Source: Streptomyces tanashiensis (GTDB lineage Bacteria; Actinomycetota; Actinomycetes; Streptomycetales; Streptomycetaceae). From it: a stretch of 64,000 bases of DNA. The number at the start of each line of letters is the position of its first letter. Positions within the stretch are counted from its first letter, which is position 1. The DNA lies in contig NZ_BMRZ01000001.1 in NCBI RefSeq assembly GCF_014648895.1, positions 744,001 through 808,000 on the forward strand. Reading direction: 5' to 3'. The notes under the pieces were generated by a model. That model was not told where the DNA came from. It ran no database searches and worked only from the letters and a program-made list of their open reading frames with translations. Positions 41,806 to 50,791 of this stretch are shown here, in pieces. A program made the translations under genes and the position numbers.

Positions 41806-42669
41806 GTGCTCCTCGGGATGATTTGTGCGCTGGCCTCGTCCGTCTGCTTCGGCGCGGCCTCGGTCCTCCAGGCGATGGCGGCCCGCGCCACCGAGCCGGG
41901 GACGGGCGGTGGCGTCGATGTCGCGCTGATGTGGCGGGCCCTGCGGCAGTGGCGCTATCTCGCCGGCCTCGGGATGGACGGTCTGGGCTTCGCGCTGCAG
42001 ATCGTGGCGCTGCGGACGCTGCCCATCTACGTGGTGGGCGCGGCCCTCGCCGCGAGCCTGGCGGTCACGGCGGTCATCGCCTCCCGGGTGCTGCGGGTGC
42101 GGCTGAGCCGGGTGGAGTGGACCGCCGTGGCCGTGGTCTGCACGGGGCTCGCGATGCTGGCGCTCGCCGCCGGCAGGGAGGGCCACCGGGAGGGCTCGGA
42201 GGCGCTGCGCTGGGCGCTCCTCGGGATCTCCTTCGGGGTCCTGCTGCTCGGTGTGGCCGCCGGCCGGCTGCCGGACAAGCCCCGGGCGCTCGTCCTCGGC
42301 CTCGGGGCCGGTATCGGCTTCGGAGTGGTGGAGGTGGCGGTCCGGCTGATCGACGGCATCGACTTCGCCGATCCCGTCTGGTACGCGCTGCTCGTCGGCG
42401 GCGGGGCGGCGTTCCTGCTGCTGACCTCGGCGCTCCAGCGGGGCTCGGTGACCACGGCGACGGCGGGCGCGGTGCTCGGCGAGACGATCGGCCCGGCGAT
42501 CGTCGGGGTGGCCTGGCTCGGGGACCGCACCCGGGAGGGCCTCAACTGGCTGGCGATCACCGGTTTCGCGGTGGCGGTGGCGGGCTCCCTGACCCTGGCC
42601 CGGTTCGGCGAGGCCCCCGCCCCCGAGCCGGACCGGGACCAGGACCCGGCCACGGAGCCGTCCGCCTGA
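41806..42669 (+). CDS. DMT-superfamily (EamA-like) transporter
   Basis: 287 aa, with about 9-10 hydrophobic helices ('MICALASSVCFGAASVLQAM', 'VVGAALAASLAVTAVIASRV', 'ALLGISFGVLLLGVAAGRL', 'WLAITGFAVAVAGSLTLARF'). The internal duplication of five-helix halves is typical of the family. Predicted metabolite exporter with unknown substrate; the tail is Pro/Asp-rich. GTG start at 41806 lies 6 nt after TAGAGT (leaderless). Confidence 0.82.
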   Translation: MLLGMICALASSVCFGAASVLQAMAARATEPGTGGGVDVALMWRALRQWRYLAGLGMDGLGFALQIVALRTLPIYVVGAALAASLAVTAVIASRVLRVRLSRVEWTAVAVVCTGLAMLALAAGREGHREGSEALRWALLGISFGVLLLGVAAGRLPDKPRALVLGLGAGIGFGVVEVAVRLIDGIDFADPVWYALLVGGGAAFLLLTSALQRGSVTTATAGAVLGETIGPAIVGVAWLGDRTREGLNWLAITGFAVAVAGSLTLARFGEAPAPEPDRDQDPATEPSA

Positions 42670-42703
42670 GGACCCGCCGGGCGGGTGCGGGCCGGCAGGG
42701 CTC

Positions 42704-44128
42704 CTACGGCAGCACCCCGCACAGGGCCTGGAGGGCGCCCTGCCAGCCGCTGTCCGGGGGTGTGGCGTAGCCGACGACGAGGCCGTCGAGGGTGGACGGC
42801 ACCGTGGGGCGGCGGAACTGGTTGACGCCCTGCACGGCGAGACCGCGCCAGGCGGCGGCCCGCAGGGTGGCCTGCTCGGTGCCGGGCGGGAGGGCCAGGA
42901 CGGCGTGGAGACCGGCCGCGATGCCGCTGACCCGGGTCTCCGGGGAGTGCGCGGCGACGGCCGCCACCAGCTGGTCGCGGCGGCGCCGGTAGCGCAGCCG
43001 CATCGCCCGTACGTGCCGGTCGTACGCCCCCGAGCGCAGGAACTCCGCGAACGCCAGCTGGTCCGGCGCGCTCGACGACCAGTCCACGGCACCCTTCGCC
43101 TCCGCGACCTCCACCGCGAGGTCCCGCGGCAGGACCATCCAGGCGAGGCGCAGACCGGGCGCGAGGGACTTGCTCGCGGTGCCCAGATGGACGACGCGCT
43201 CGGGGTCGAGGCCCTGGAGCGCGCCGACCGGCTGCCGGTCGTAGCGGAACTCCCCGTCGTAGTCGTCCTCCAGGACGAGGCCGCCGGAGGCGCGCGCCCA
43301 GTCGACGACCGCCGCACGCCGGTCCGGGGGCAGGGCGCCGCCCAGCGGGTACTGGTGGGCGGCCGTCATGAGGACGGCCCCGCACCCGTCGAGACCGGCC
43401 AGCTCCTCGACCCTCGTGCCGCGTTCGTCGAAGCCCAGGGCGGGGGTGCCGAGTCCGGCCCGGCGCAGGAGGCCGTCGTGGAGGTCGAGCCCGTACGACT
43501 CGACGGCCACGTCCCGCACGCCCCGGGCCCGCAGCACCTGGCCGATCAGCATCAGGCCGTGCACGAAGCCCGCGCAGATCACGATCCGCTCGGGCCGGGC
43601 GTACACACCGCGGGCGCGGGCGAGGTACTCGGCGAGCGCGCCGCGCAGCTCGGGCCTGCCGCGCGGATCGCCGTACCCGAAGGCCTCGTTGGGCGCGTCG
43701 GTGAGGGCCCGGCGGTACGCCTTGAGCCAGTCGGCGCGCGGGAAGGAGGCGAGGTCGGGGGTGCCCGAGTTGAGGTTGTGCGCGGGCGGGGCGGGCCGGC
43801 CCCGACCCCGGCTCCGGCCGGCCGGCGGGGGCTGCGCGGCCGACGGCGCGAGGGTGCGGGGGGCGGTCCGGCGGGCGACCCGGGTCCCGGAGCCCTGGCG
43901 GGCGGTGAGCCAGCCCTCGGCGACCAGCTCGGCGTAGGCATCGGCGACGGTGTTGCGGGCCATGCCGAGGTCCGCGGCGAGCGAGCGCGAGGACGGCAGC
44001 CGGGTGCCGGCCTCCAGGCGGCCGCTGCGGACGGCCTCCCGCAGGGCGTCCATGAGGCCCGCGCGGAGCCGGGTGCCGCGGAGTTCCAGATGGAGGTCGG
44101 CCCCGAAAGTGGCCCAGTCGTTCGCCAT
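42704..44128 (-). CDS. MocR/PdxR-type PLP-dependent transcriptional regulator
   Basis: 474 aa from the ATG at 44128. N-terminal GntR winged helix at about 12-80: 'LRAGLMDALREAVRSGRLEA', 'GTRLPSSRSLAADLGMARNT', 'YAELVAEGWLTARQGSGTRV'. A Pro/Arg-rich linker follows, then a class I aminotransferase domain (about 120-470) with 'HLGTASKSLAPGLRLAWMVL', the PLP lysine. It senses PLP or an amino compound and acts on divergent genes. The AhpD-like gene starts 46 nt away on the other strand and is a likely target. Confidence 0.9.
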   Translation of the reverse strand: MANDWATFGADLHLELRGTRLRAGLMDALREAVRSGRLEAGTRLPSSRSLAADLGMARNTVADAYAELVAEGWLTARQGSGTRVARRTAPRTLAPSAAQPPPAGRSRGRGRPAPPAHNLNSGTPDLASFPRADWLKAYRRALTDAPNEAFGYGDPRGRPELRGALAEYLARARGVYARPERIVICAGFVHGLMLIGQVLRARGVRDVAVESYGLDLHDGLLRRAGLGTPALGFDERGTRVEELAGLDGCGAVLMTAAHQYPLGGALPPDRRAAVVDWARASGGLVLEDDYDGEFRYDRQPVGALQGLDPERVVHLGTASKSLAPGLRLAWMVLPRDLAVEVAEAKGAVDWSSSAPDQLAFAEFLRSGAYDRHVRAMRLRYRRRRDQLVAAVAAHSPETRVSGIAAGLHAVLALPPGTEQATLRAAAWRGLAVQGVNQFRRPTVPSTLDGLVVGYATPPDSGWQGALQALCGVLP

Positions 44129-44174
44129 GGGAATGGACCATACAGCTGAGCCATCGGCTTCGTACGGTGGACGC

Positions 44175-44678
44175 ATGACGACGACGGAATCGATCGAGCA
44201 GACCGTGTACGCCCACGAGCACGCACCCCGCCTCCCCCTCGCCGAGCGCCTCCCCGAGTTCTACCGCGCGATGATCCGGCTGGAGACGGCGGCCGCGAAG
44301 GACATCGACCCGACCCTCTACCACCTGATCAAGCTCCGGGCCTCGCAGGTCAACCGCTGCGCGTTCTGCATCGACATGCACAGCAAGGACGCGCTGGCGG
44401 AGGGCGAGAGCGTCGAGCGGATCGTGCAGCTCTCCGCCTGGGAGGAGTCCCGGCACTTCTACACCGAGCGCGAACTCGCGGCGCTCGCGCTGACCGAGGC
44501 CGTCACGGTCCTGACCGACGGCTTCGTACCGGACGAGGTGTACGCGCGGGCCGCCGCGCACTTCGACGAGACCGAACTCGCCCGGGTCATCGCGGCGATC
44601 GTCACGATCAACGCCTGGAACCGGATCGGCGTCACCACGCGGCTGACGCCCGGCCACTACACCCCGCGCACCGCATGA
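44175..44678 (+). CDS. Carboxymuconolactone decarboxylase / AhpD-like protein
   Basis: 167 aa. The AhpD core has 'LIKLRASQVNRCAFCIDMHS' with the redox pair Cys62/Cys65 and His69, then 'ERELAALALTEAVTVLTDGF' and 'FDETELARVIAAIVTINAWN'. Such proteins reduce peroxides or thiol partners; the decarboxylase name is not implied. The ATG at 44175 lies 6 nt after TACGGT (leaderless). The stop overlaps the next gene (ATGA). Divergent MocR neighbour. Confidence 0.9.
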   Translation: MTTTESIEQTVYAHEHAPRLPLAERLPEFYRAMIRLETAAAKDIDPTLYHLIKLRASQVNRCAFCIDMHSKDALAEGESVERIVQLSAWEESRHFYTERELAALALTEAVTVLTDGFVPDEVYARAAAHFDETELARVIAAIVTINAWNRIGVTTRLTPGHYTPRTA

Positions 44679-45397
44679 CCGCCCAGGCGCTGCGTGCCCT
44701 CCACCTGGGGCGGCCCGCGGACGTCCCGCTGGTGCTGCCCGGCCCGTGGGACGCGGCGAGCGCCCGCGCCTTCGAGGCGGCCGGGCATCCCGCGCTCGCC
44801 ACGCCGAGCGCGGGGATCGCCGCCTCCCTCGGGTACGAGGACGGGGAGACCCCGCCGGCGGAGATGTTCGCCGCCGTCGCGCGGATCGTCCGCTCCGTCT
44901 CCGTACCCGTCACGGCGGACCTGGAGGGCGGCTACGGCCTTCCGGCCGCCGAACTGGTCGAGCGCGTACGGGAGTCCGGTGCCGTCGGCGTCAACCTGGA
45001 GGACACCGGTCCCGACCGGACGCTCCGGGACCCGCGGGCGCACGCGGACTGGCTGGCGGAGGTACGGGCCGCCGCGGGCCCCGATCTCTTCCTCAACGCG
45101 CGCGTGGACGTGTACATCCGGCGGACGCCCGAAGCCCTGGAGGCGGCGGTCGCCCGCTCCCGGCTCTACGCGGAGGCGGGCGCGGACTGCGTCTACCCGA
45201 TCGCCGCCCCGCCCGCCGACCTCCCGGCGCTGCGCGCCGCCCTCGGCGACCTCCCCCTCAACGTCCTCGCCGTGCCGGGCGGCCCGCCCTTCGGCGAACT
45301 CGGCCGGCTGGGGGCGACGCGGATCACGTTCGGCGACGGGTTGCTGCGGCGGGCCCTGGAGAACGTGACGCCGCTCCACGCCCTGCGGGACCTCTGA
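44675..45397 (+). CDS. Isocitrate lyase / PEP mutase-family enzyme
   Basis: 240 aa TIM barrel. 'LVLPGPWDAASARAFEAAGH', 'ATPSAGIAASLGYEDGE', 'VTADLEGGYG' (Mg2+ ligands), 'GVNLEDTGPD' and 'FLNARVDVYIR' are family motifs. The position that holds the catalytic KKCGH loop in isocitrate lyase is absent, as in PEP mutase-like oxaloacetate or 2-phosphonomethylmalate enzymes; exact activity unknown. Its ATG overlaps the AhpD gene stop, so the two work together in one unit. Confidence 0.85.
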   Translation: MTAQALRALHLGRPADVPLVLPGPWDAASARAFEAAGHPALATPSAGIAASLGYEDGETPPAEMFAAVARIVRSVSVPVTADLEGGYGLPAAELVERVRESGAVGVNLEDTGPDRTLRDPRAHADWLAEVRAAAGPDLFLNARVDVYIRRTPEALEAAVARSRLYAEAGADCVYPIAAPPADLPALRAALGDLPLNVLAVPGGPPFGELGRLGATRITFGDGLLRRALENVTPLHALRDL

Positions 45398-45404
45398 GCC
45401 CGAC

Positions 45405-45470
45405 GGGCCCGCGCCACGCCCCGTGCGGGCCCGCGCCACGCCCCGTGTGGGCCGCGCCCCGGCCCGTGTG
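45405..45470. repeat. 22-bp tandem repeat after a stop codon
   Basis: Three units start at 45405, 45427 and 45449, based on GGGCCCGCGCCACGCCCCGT+GC; the third is degenerate. The unit resembles the 3' end of the preceding gene (CCGCTCCACGCCCTGCGGG). Confidence 0.7.
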
Positions 45471-45671
45471 GGCAATCGTCCCGCTGGGGCGGGACGGGTG
45501 GGCACACGGGACGGCGCCCTTCAGCGGCGCCTCCGCGTTCCGCGCCTTGATCCGCACCACCAGTGCACTGCACCAGGGGTGCGGGTCCAGGCGCGGGAGC
45601 CTCAGGCGCCGGCAAGGGCGCCGTTCCGTTGTGCCCACCCGTTCCGCCCCGGCGGAACGCATGCCCACAAC
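45466..45671. repeat. Inverted pair of a hairpin-forming intergenic element
   Basis: Left arm about 45485-45521 (GGGGCGGGACGGGTGGGCAC + ACGGGACGGCGCCCTT) is matched in reverse complement by about 45614-45650 with few mismatches. Each half also folds on itself (CGTCCCGC-TGG-GGCGGGACG near 45477-45496; GTTCCGCC-CC-GGCGGAAC near 45641-45659). It fills the gap between two convergent genes and resembles REP/BIME-type elements; the terminator function is likely for both genes. Confidence 0.75.
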
Positions 45672-45681
45672 GGGTGGGCCC

Positions 45682-46587
45682 TCAGTGCGCGCCCGGTCTG
45701 AAGAAGGTCAGGGCCACCCGGAGGACCTCGCGCTGCTTCGGCCAGTCGGCCTCCGGCCCCGCGGCCAGGATCGCGTACTGGTTGCCGTCCGCGGCCGTGA
45801 AGGCGCGGTCGACGACCTTGCGGCGACCGCCCTCGCGGTCGTACGCGTACACCAGCTCGGCGGAGTCCGCCGGGGCGTCCGCCTCTCCGGTGACGCGTTC
45901 GAGGCCGATCTCCTCGTAGCCCGGCTTGTTGGCCCGGCCGTCCTCGGACGCGCCGCGCAGCGCCTCGTACGGCGTGATGCCCGCCTCCTGGATGACGAAG
46001 ACCTGGACCAGACTCCGCCCGTCCGGCGCGTTGAAGAACACGCCCTGGTCGGACTCGGTGCGGTCCCAGCCGTCGGGGACGGCGATCGTGAAGCCCTTCA
46101 GGTCCTCCTGCACGCGGTAGCCGGGCGGCGGCGCGCCGTCCGTGGAGGCGGGCGTCTCGGAGGCGGTCTCCGACGGAGTCCCGGTGGTCGGCTCCTCCGT
46201 CTCCGAGGGAGCCGGAGGGGTCGGAGGGGCCGAGACGGAGGCCGCGGGGCCCGCCGCCGGACCGTTCGCGTCCCCCCTTCCCCAGACCATCCAGGCGCTC
46301 ACGGAACCGCCCGCGATGACGGCCGCCGCCACCCCGGCCGCCAGCACGGCACGCGAGCGGGGCCGGGGCGCCGGGGCGGGCGGCGCGGGGTACTGCCAGC
46401 CTCCGGACTCGGGAACGTACTCCGGGGTGAACTCCGGTGCGTACGCCGGAGGTGGCGGCGGCGGGGGTGCGACGGGGCCGCCGCCCGGCGAGGCGACGGG
46501 ACCGCTCCCCGACGCCCCGCTCTCCCAGCTCTGTGTCTCGTCGTTCCAGCGGGCCGCGCCCGCCGGACCGCCCCCGTGACCGCTCAT
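45682..46587 (-). CDS. Pro-rich single-pass membrane protein with extracellular domain
   Basis: 301 aa. Residues 1-75 are a Gly/Pro-rich cytoplasmic tail with a Trp-containing start ('AARWNDETQSWESG'). One membrane helix follows at about 80-97 ('AVLAAGVAAAVIAGGSVSAW'), then a Thr/Ser/Pro stalk to about 160. The folded end ('YRVQEDLKGFTIAVPDGWDR', 'GVFFNAPDGRSLVQVFVI', 'SAELVYAYDREGGRRKVV') looks like a PsbP/LpqN-type alpha-beta sandwich, a guess from pattern. Function unknown. It starts 1 nt after the stop of the small RHIM-like protein gene and may be its operon partner. Confidence 0.75.
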   Translation of the reverse strand: MSGHGGGPAGAARWNDETQSWESGASGSGPVASPGGGPVAPPPPPPPAYAPEFTPEYVPESGGWQYPAPPAPAPRPRSRAVLAAGVAAAVIAGGSVSAWMVWGRGDANGPAAGPAASVSAPPTPPAPSETEEPTTGTPSETASETPASTDGAPPPGYRVQEDLKGFTIAVPDGWDRTESDQGVFFNAPDGRSLVQVFVIQEAGITPYEALRGASEDGRANKPGYEEIGLERVTGEADAPADSAELVYAYDREGGRRKVVDRAFTAADGNQYAILAAGPEADWPKQREVLRVALTFFRPGAH

Positions 46588-46588
46588 C

Positions 46589-46969
46589 TCATCCTCCGAG
46601 CAGCGCGCCGACGGCCTGCCCCACGGCCACGCCCGAGGCGAGGATCCCGGCCACCGCGCCGGCGTCCGTGAGGGCGCGGCGCAGGGCGGTCAGCCGTCCG
46701 GTGCCCGCGCGTCCGGTGCCCTCGATCTCGTCCTCGGCGTCGGAGAGTTCGGCGTCGAGTGCGGCGGTCTGCTCGGAGGCGACGACGCCCCGCAGGTCGG
46801 TGCGGAACCGGCGGATGGCCTGGAGCAGCTCCTCCTGCCCGGGATCGCGGGCCGGCGGGGTGCCGTTCACCGTGCTGGTGACGGTGTTGTTGTCGCCGAT
46901 GGTGACGTTGCCGCTGGTGTTGGTGACGTGGATGCCACCGCTGTCAGGGGAGTGGGCACGGTCAGCCAC
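46589..46969 (-). CDS. Small helical protein with N-terminal RHIM-like motif
   Basis: 126 aa. Residues 11-36 read GGIHVTNTSGNVTIGDNNTV+TSTVNG; the core 'VTIGDNNTV' fits the RHIM-type pattern (V/I-x-I/V/L-G-x-x-N-x-hydrophobic). A helical, charged region follows (about 43-100, 'ELLQAIRRFRTDLRGVVASE', 'AALDAELSDAEDEIEGTG'), and a Gly/Ala-rich hydrophobic C-terminus ('GAVAGILASGVAVGQAVGAL') could enter a membrane. The GTG at 46969 lies inside the end of the upstream gene (8-nt overlap), whose C-terminus carries nearly the same motif. Layout suggests an amyloid-signalling effector/receptor pair (inference). Confidence 0.75.
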   Translation of the reverse strand: MADRAHSPDSGGIHVTNTSGNVTIGDNNTVTSTVNGTPPARDPGQEELLQAIRRFRTDLRGVVASEQTAALDAELSDAEDEIEGTGRAGTGRLTALRRALTDAGAVAGILASGVAVGQAVGALLGG

Positions 46970-48752
46970 GGTCGCCTCCGGTCGTCGAAGTGGTGAAGGT
47001 CTTGCTGGTCACGGTGTTGTGGTTGCCGAGGGTGACGTTGCCCTTGGTGTTCTCGATGAACGTGCCGCCCTCGGCGACATGGACGATCTTCTGCTCGAAC
47101 TCGGCGGTCTCGTAACCGGCTTCGCGGAGGGCCACCGTCACGCCGTTCGCGACCCGGTCCTGGACGCTCTTGAGGTAGCGGCTGACGTCCATCTCCTGGA
47201 AGAGGGAGGCCTCGTCGTCCGAGCCCAGCTCGCGGACGGAGGCCCACGGCCCCTCGGGCAGGGCGTTGGTGTGGCCGGCGGTGAGCACCCGCCACAGGTG
47301 GCCGAGCGCGCGCCAGAGCGTGACGACGGCCTGTCCGGCCGAGCGCGGGGTCCGGCCGAGCGCCCAGACGGCCTTGCCGAAGTGGTGGTTGTGCAGGTAG
47401 CGGTGGGCGTTCCGGTCGGCGTACCGGTAGAGCGGCTTCACCGGCCGCAGGACGTGCGGGGCGACCTCCAGCATCAGCATGCCGCCCTGGGCGCGGACGA
47501 AGACCGTGGTGACGATCTCCTCGCCCCAGCCGCCGACCCGGACCCGGAGGAAGTGGCGGCGGGTCTCGCCGCCCTCCTCGATGGCGCCCGAGCGGTGCGC
47601 CTCGAAGGCCTCGGGGGTGTACGGGGCGGCCGTGCGGGCCGGGAGGCCGTCGACGGGCAGGAAGACGACCTCGTCGATCTCCAGTTCGCGCAGCCGGTCC
47701 CGCACGGCGGCCTGGAGCCGCGGCGAGCCGTGCGGGGAGGGCACGCGCAGCGCCTCCAGGAGCGGGACGACGTGCCGCAGGACGGCGCTGTTGTCGAGCG
47801 GTTCGGGCGCCTTGCCGTCGAGGTTCTTGCGGGGGCGCAGCTCGACGGAGAGCGACCAGGGCTCGTACGGGGCTCCGGCGCCGCAGAACGGGTCCTCGGA
47901 GCCGTACATGATCAGCCGGGCGTGCTGCTCGATCCGGATCCGGTCGCGGAGCCTGCGGAAGCGGCCGCCCTCGGCAAGCTCGGCCGGGTCGGACCGCTGG
48001 TCGGCGAAGCGCTCGCGGGAGAGCTCCCGGGTGAGCGCGCGGGCGAACTGGCCGCGCTGGGTGGCCACCGCCCAGGCCACGAGGAACGGCACGGCGATGG
48101 TGATCCACACCTCCAGCTTGCCGACGCCCCACACCTCCTGGGCGGCGAGGCCGACCACGAGGTCGAGGAAGTCGCCGGTGTCGGAGACGTCGCCGAGGAG
48201 GTCCCCGCCGGACCCGCCGTACCCGCCGTACCCGCCGTACCCGCCGGACTCGTCGTCGGCGAACGCGAGGAGGAAGAGGAACAGCGCGGACTGGAGGAGC
48301 ATCAGCCGCCCGTACCAGCGCAGGACGAAGGCGGGTACCAGGCGGTAGACGGGGGCGGTGGCGGACCGGCCGCGCACCCAGCGGGCGATGCCGAGCAGCA
48401 GGAAGGGGGCGATGAGGAGCGCGATCAGACCCTTGGTGAGGGGGATCGCGACGATCCAGAGGGCCAGGATGCCGGCGGCCCAGGCGAGTTCGACGCGGCG
48501 GGCGCGCAGCGCGTGGGCGAGGACGCGGCTCGCGTCGTAGCCGAGGGAGGGGGCGGCGAAGCGCTCCTCGTGGACGTACAGCTGGTCGATGACCGCGTCA
48601 CGGAACGCGTCGTCGAGGTACGTGCCGGCGCAGAGCAGCCGGGTCGCCTCGCTGGCGGCGGGTGAACGGCGCGGGTCGACGCCGCCGGGCGGCGTGCCGG
48701 GCGGTGGGCTCGGTGGCTGACCGGGCTGATGGGGCACGAACGACTGCGCCAA
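46962..48752 (-). CDS. Polytopic membrane protein with C-terminal RHIM-like motif
   Basis: 596 aa from a TTG at 48752 with GGGGGAG close upstream (a GTG 15 nt later is possible). Membrane helices at about 88-103, 107-122, 150-165 and 214-231, with a GYGGYGGYGG repeat (170-180) between the third and fourth. A large soluble region (about 235-560) has 'LIMYGSEDPFCGAGAPYEPW', 'VFVRAQGGMLMLEVAPHVLR' and 'RNAHRYLHNHHFGKAV'. The last 35 residues are a motif domain: GGTFIENTKGNVTLGNHNTV + TSKTF (NVTLGNHNTV at 572-581), mirrored in the next gene. Known family not recognised; a sensor that seeds its partner by motif stacking is one reading. Confidence 0.8.
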   Translation of the reverse strand: MAQSFVPHQPGQPPSPPPGTPPGGVDPRRSPAASEATRLLCAGTYLDDAFRDAVIDQLYVHEERFAAPSLGYDASRVLAHALRARRVELAWAAGILALWIVAIPLTKGLIALLIAPFLLLGIARWVRGRSATAPVYRLVPAFVLRWYGRLMLLQSALFLFLLAFADDESGGYGGYGGYGGSGGDLLGDVSDTGDFLDLVVGLAAQEVWGVGKLEVWITIAVPFLVAWAVATQRGQFARALTRELSRERFADQRSDPAELAEGGRFRRLRDRIRIEQHARLIMYGSEDPFCGAGAPYEPWSLSVELRPRKNLDGKAPEPLDNSAVLRHVVPLLEALRVPSPHGSPRLQAAVRDRLRELEIDEVVFLPVDGLPARTAAPYTPEAFEAHRSGAIEEGGETRRHFLRVRVGGWGEEIVTTVFVRAQGGMLMLEVAPHVLRPVKPLYRYADRNAHRYLHNHHFGKAVWALGRTPRSAGQAVVTLWRALGHLWRVLTAGHTNALPEGPWASVRELGSDDEASLFQEMDVSRYLKSVQDRVANGVTVALREAGYETAEFEQKIVHVAEGGTFIENTKGNVTLGNHNTVTSKTFTTSTTGGDRG

Positions 48753-48854
48753 GACTCCCCCGAATGTATGGAACTTTCCGTGTTTACTGCCGAGTTGGCT
48801 GTGAACCGGTGGGACAGCATAGGGGAGGCGGCCGTTCCGTGTCGGCAGAGAAAA

Positions 48855-48900
48855 CGGCGCCCCCGCGCCGTACGGTCGGTCGTACGGCCCGGGGGCGCCG
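48855..48900. terminator. Very strong bidirectional terminator downstream of mdh
   Basis: Arms CGGCGCCCCCG-CG-CCGTACG and CGTACGG-CC-CGGGGGCGCCG around a 6-nt loop, preceded by AAAA on the + strand (a T-run for the minus-strand mdh). It lies 24 nt past the mdh stop. Confidence 0.85.
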
Positions 48901-48923
48901 GGTGTGTGGAGCTGGAATCAGCT

Positions 48924-49913
<990 letters not shown>

Positions 49914-50246
49914 GGCGATCTCCGTAAGACAGCTGGCGGTGGGGGTCCCTGCCCCTGGTGCGGGATAGCTCTCTTGATCGATCGGTGTCTCGACATGAAG
50001 AGATATCCAGCGGTCAGGCTATCCGACCCGGACCCCCTCGAATCCCCACCCCCTTGTGGTCCGGCTCACTGCCACCCGTCCGGGGAGGCCTCAGGGGGTG
50101 TGCGGCGGGGTCGTCCACGGCTCGGCGGTGCCCGTGCGATGTGCGCCCGGATGCCGGGCCGAGGTAGCGGAATGGTCACTTCCGTGCCACAGCGCGCCGA
50201 CGGACCTTGAACCGACCTTGGCACGTACATGACCCTGATCACGACG
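49914..50246. other. mdh upstream region
   Basis: About 330 nt without a credible gene. It must hold the mdh promoter. Near 49971-50008 there is a patch of lower G+C with TCTCGACATGAAGAGA (49988-50003) and an outer CTCTTGAT / ATGAAGAG dyad, possible regulator sites. Beyond 50010 I see only GC-rich sequence without structure. Confidence 0.4.
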
Positions 50247-50280
50247 GCGCCCGCCCTCCCACGGGGGAGAGGGCGGGCGC
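50247..50280. terminator. Hairpin downstream of the folD-DUF3017 unit
   Basis: GCGCCCGCCCTC / GAGGGCGGGCGC-type arms, 11-12 bp, about 20 nt past the DUF3017 stop on the minus strand. The TGTTT after it is on the + strand. Confidence 0.65.
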
Positions 50281-50301
50281 TGTTTCCGCACCACCGGCCG
50301 G

Positions 50302-50790
50302 CTAGGTCACCGTGAGGTGGAGCACGTCCTCCAGGAACGGGATCCGCAGCCAGGGCGACGGCTGCACCATGAGCGCGAGCAGCACGATCAGGCCGCCCAT
50401 GACCCCGTACGTGATCATGTCCGTGAAGCGGGAGCGGACGGCCAGCATGCCGACGGACGGCAGCATCCGGCGCATCGCCGCACCCGTGAGGAGCGCGGCC
50501 CCGACCAGGATCGCCCCCACCCGGAAGGCCTGCGGGAAGGGATCCGTCCCCACCACGAGCAGGCCCAGGCCGGCGAGCACGAGGACGGTGAGCAGCGGCC
50601 ACTGACGTGCGGGCGCCGGGGCGTCGCCGGGGGCCGCCCGGCCGCCGCCCTCGGGGCGTGCGGTGTCGGTGGTGACGGTGGGCGGCCGCCGCCGCGGTCC
50701 GCCCTTCGCGCCGGTGTCCGCGGCGCCCTCGGCGTCCGCGGGCTCGGCCGCGTCCGGGTTCCCGGGCGCCTCCGGGGTCCCGGAGGTCAC
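50302..50790 (-). CDS. DUF3017 membrane protein
   Basis: 162 aa from a GTG at 50790, 1 nt after the folD stop. The first 60 residues are Pro/Ala/Asp-rich and cytoplasmic. Three membrane helices follow ('WPLLTVLVLAGLGLLVVGTD', 'AFRVGAILVGAALLTGAAMR', 'TYGVMGGLIVLLALMVQPSP'), with 'MRRMLPSVGMLAVRSRFTDM' in between, the DUF3017 pattern typically found directly behind folD in actinobacteria. Function unknown. Confidence 0.85.
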   Translation of the reverse strand: MTSGTPEAPGNPDAAEPADAEGAADTGAKGGPRRRPPTVTTDTARPEGGGRAAPGDAPAPARQWPLLTVLVLAGLGLLVVGTDPFPQAFRVGAILVGAALLTGAAMRRMLPSVGMLAVRSRFTDMITYGVMGGLIVLLALMVQPSPWLRIPFLEDVLHLTVT

Positions 50791-50791
50791 G

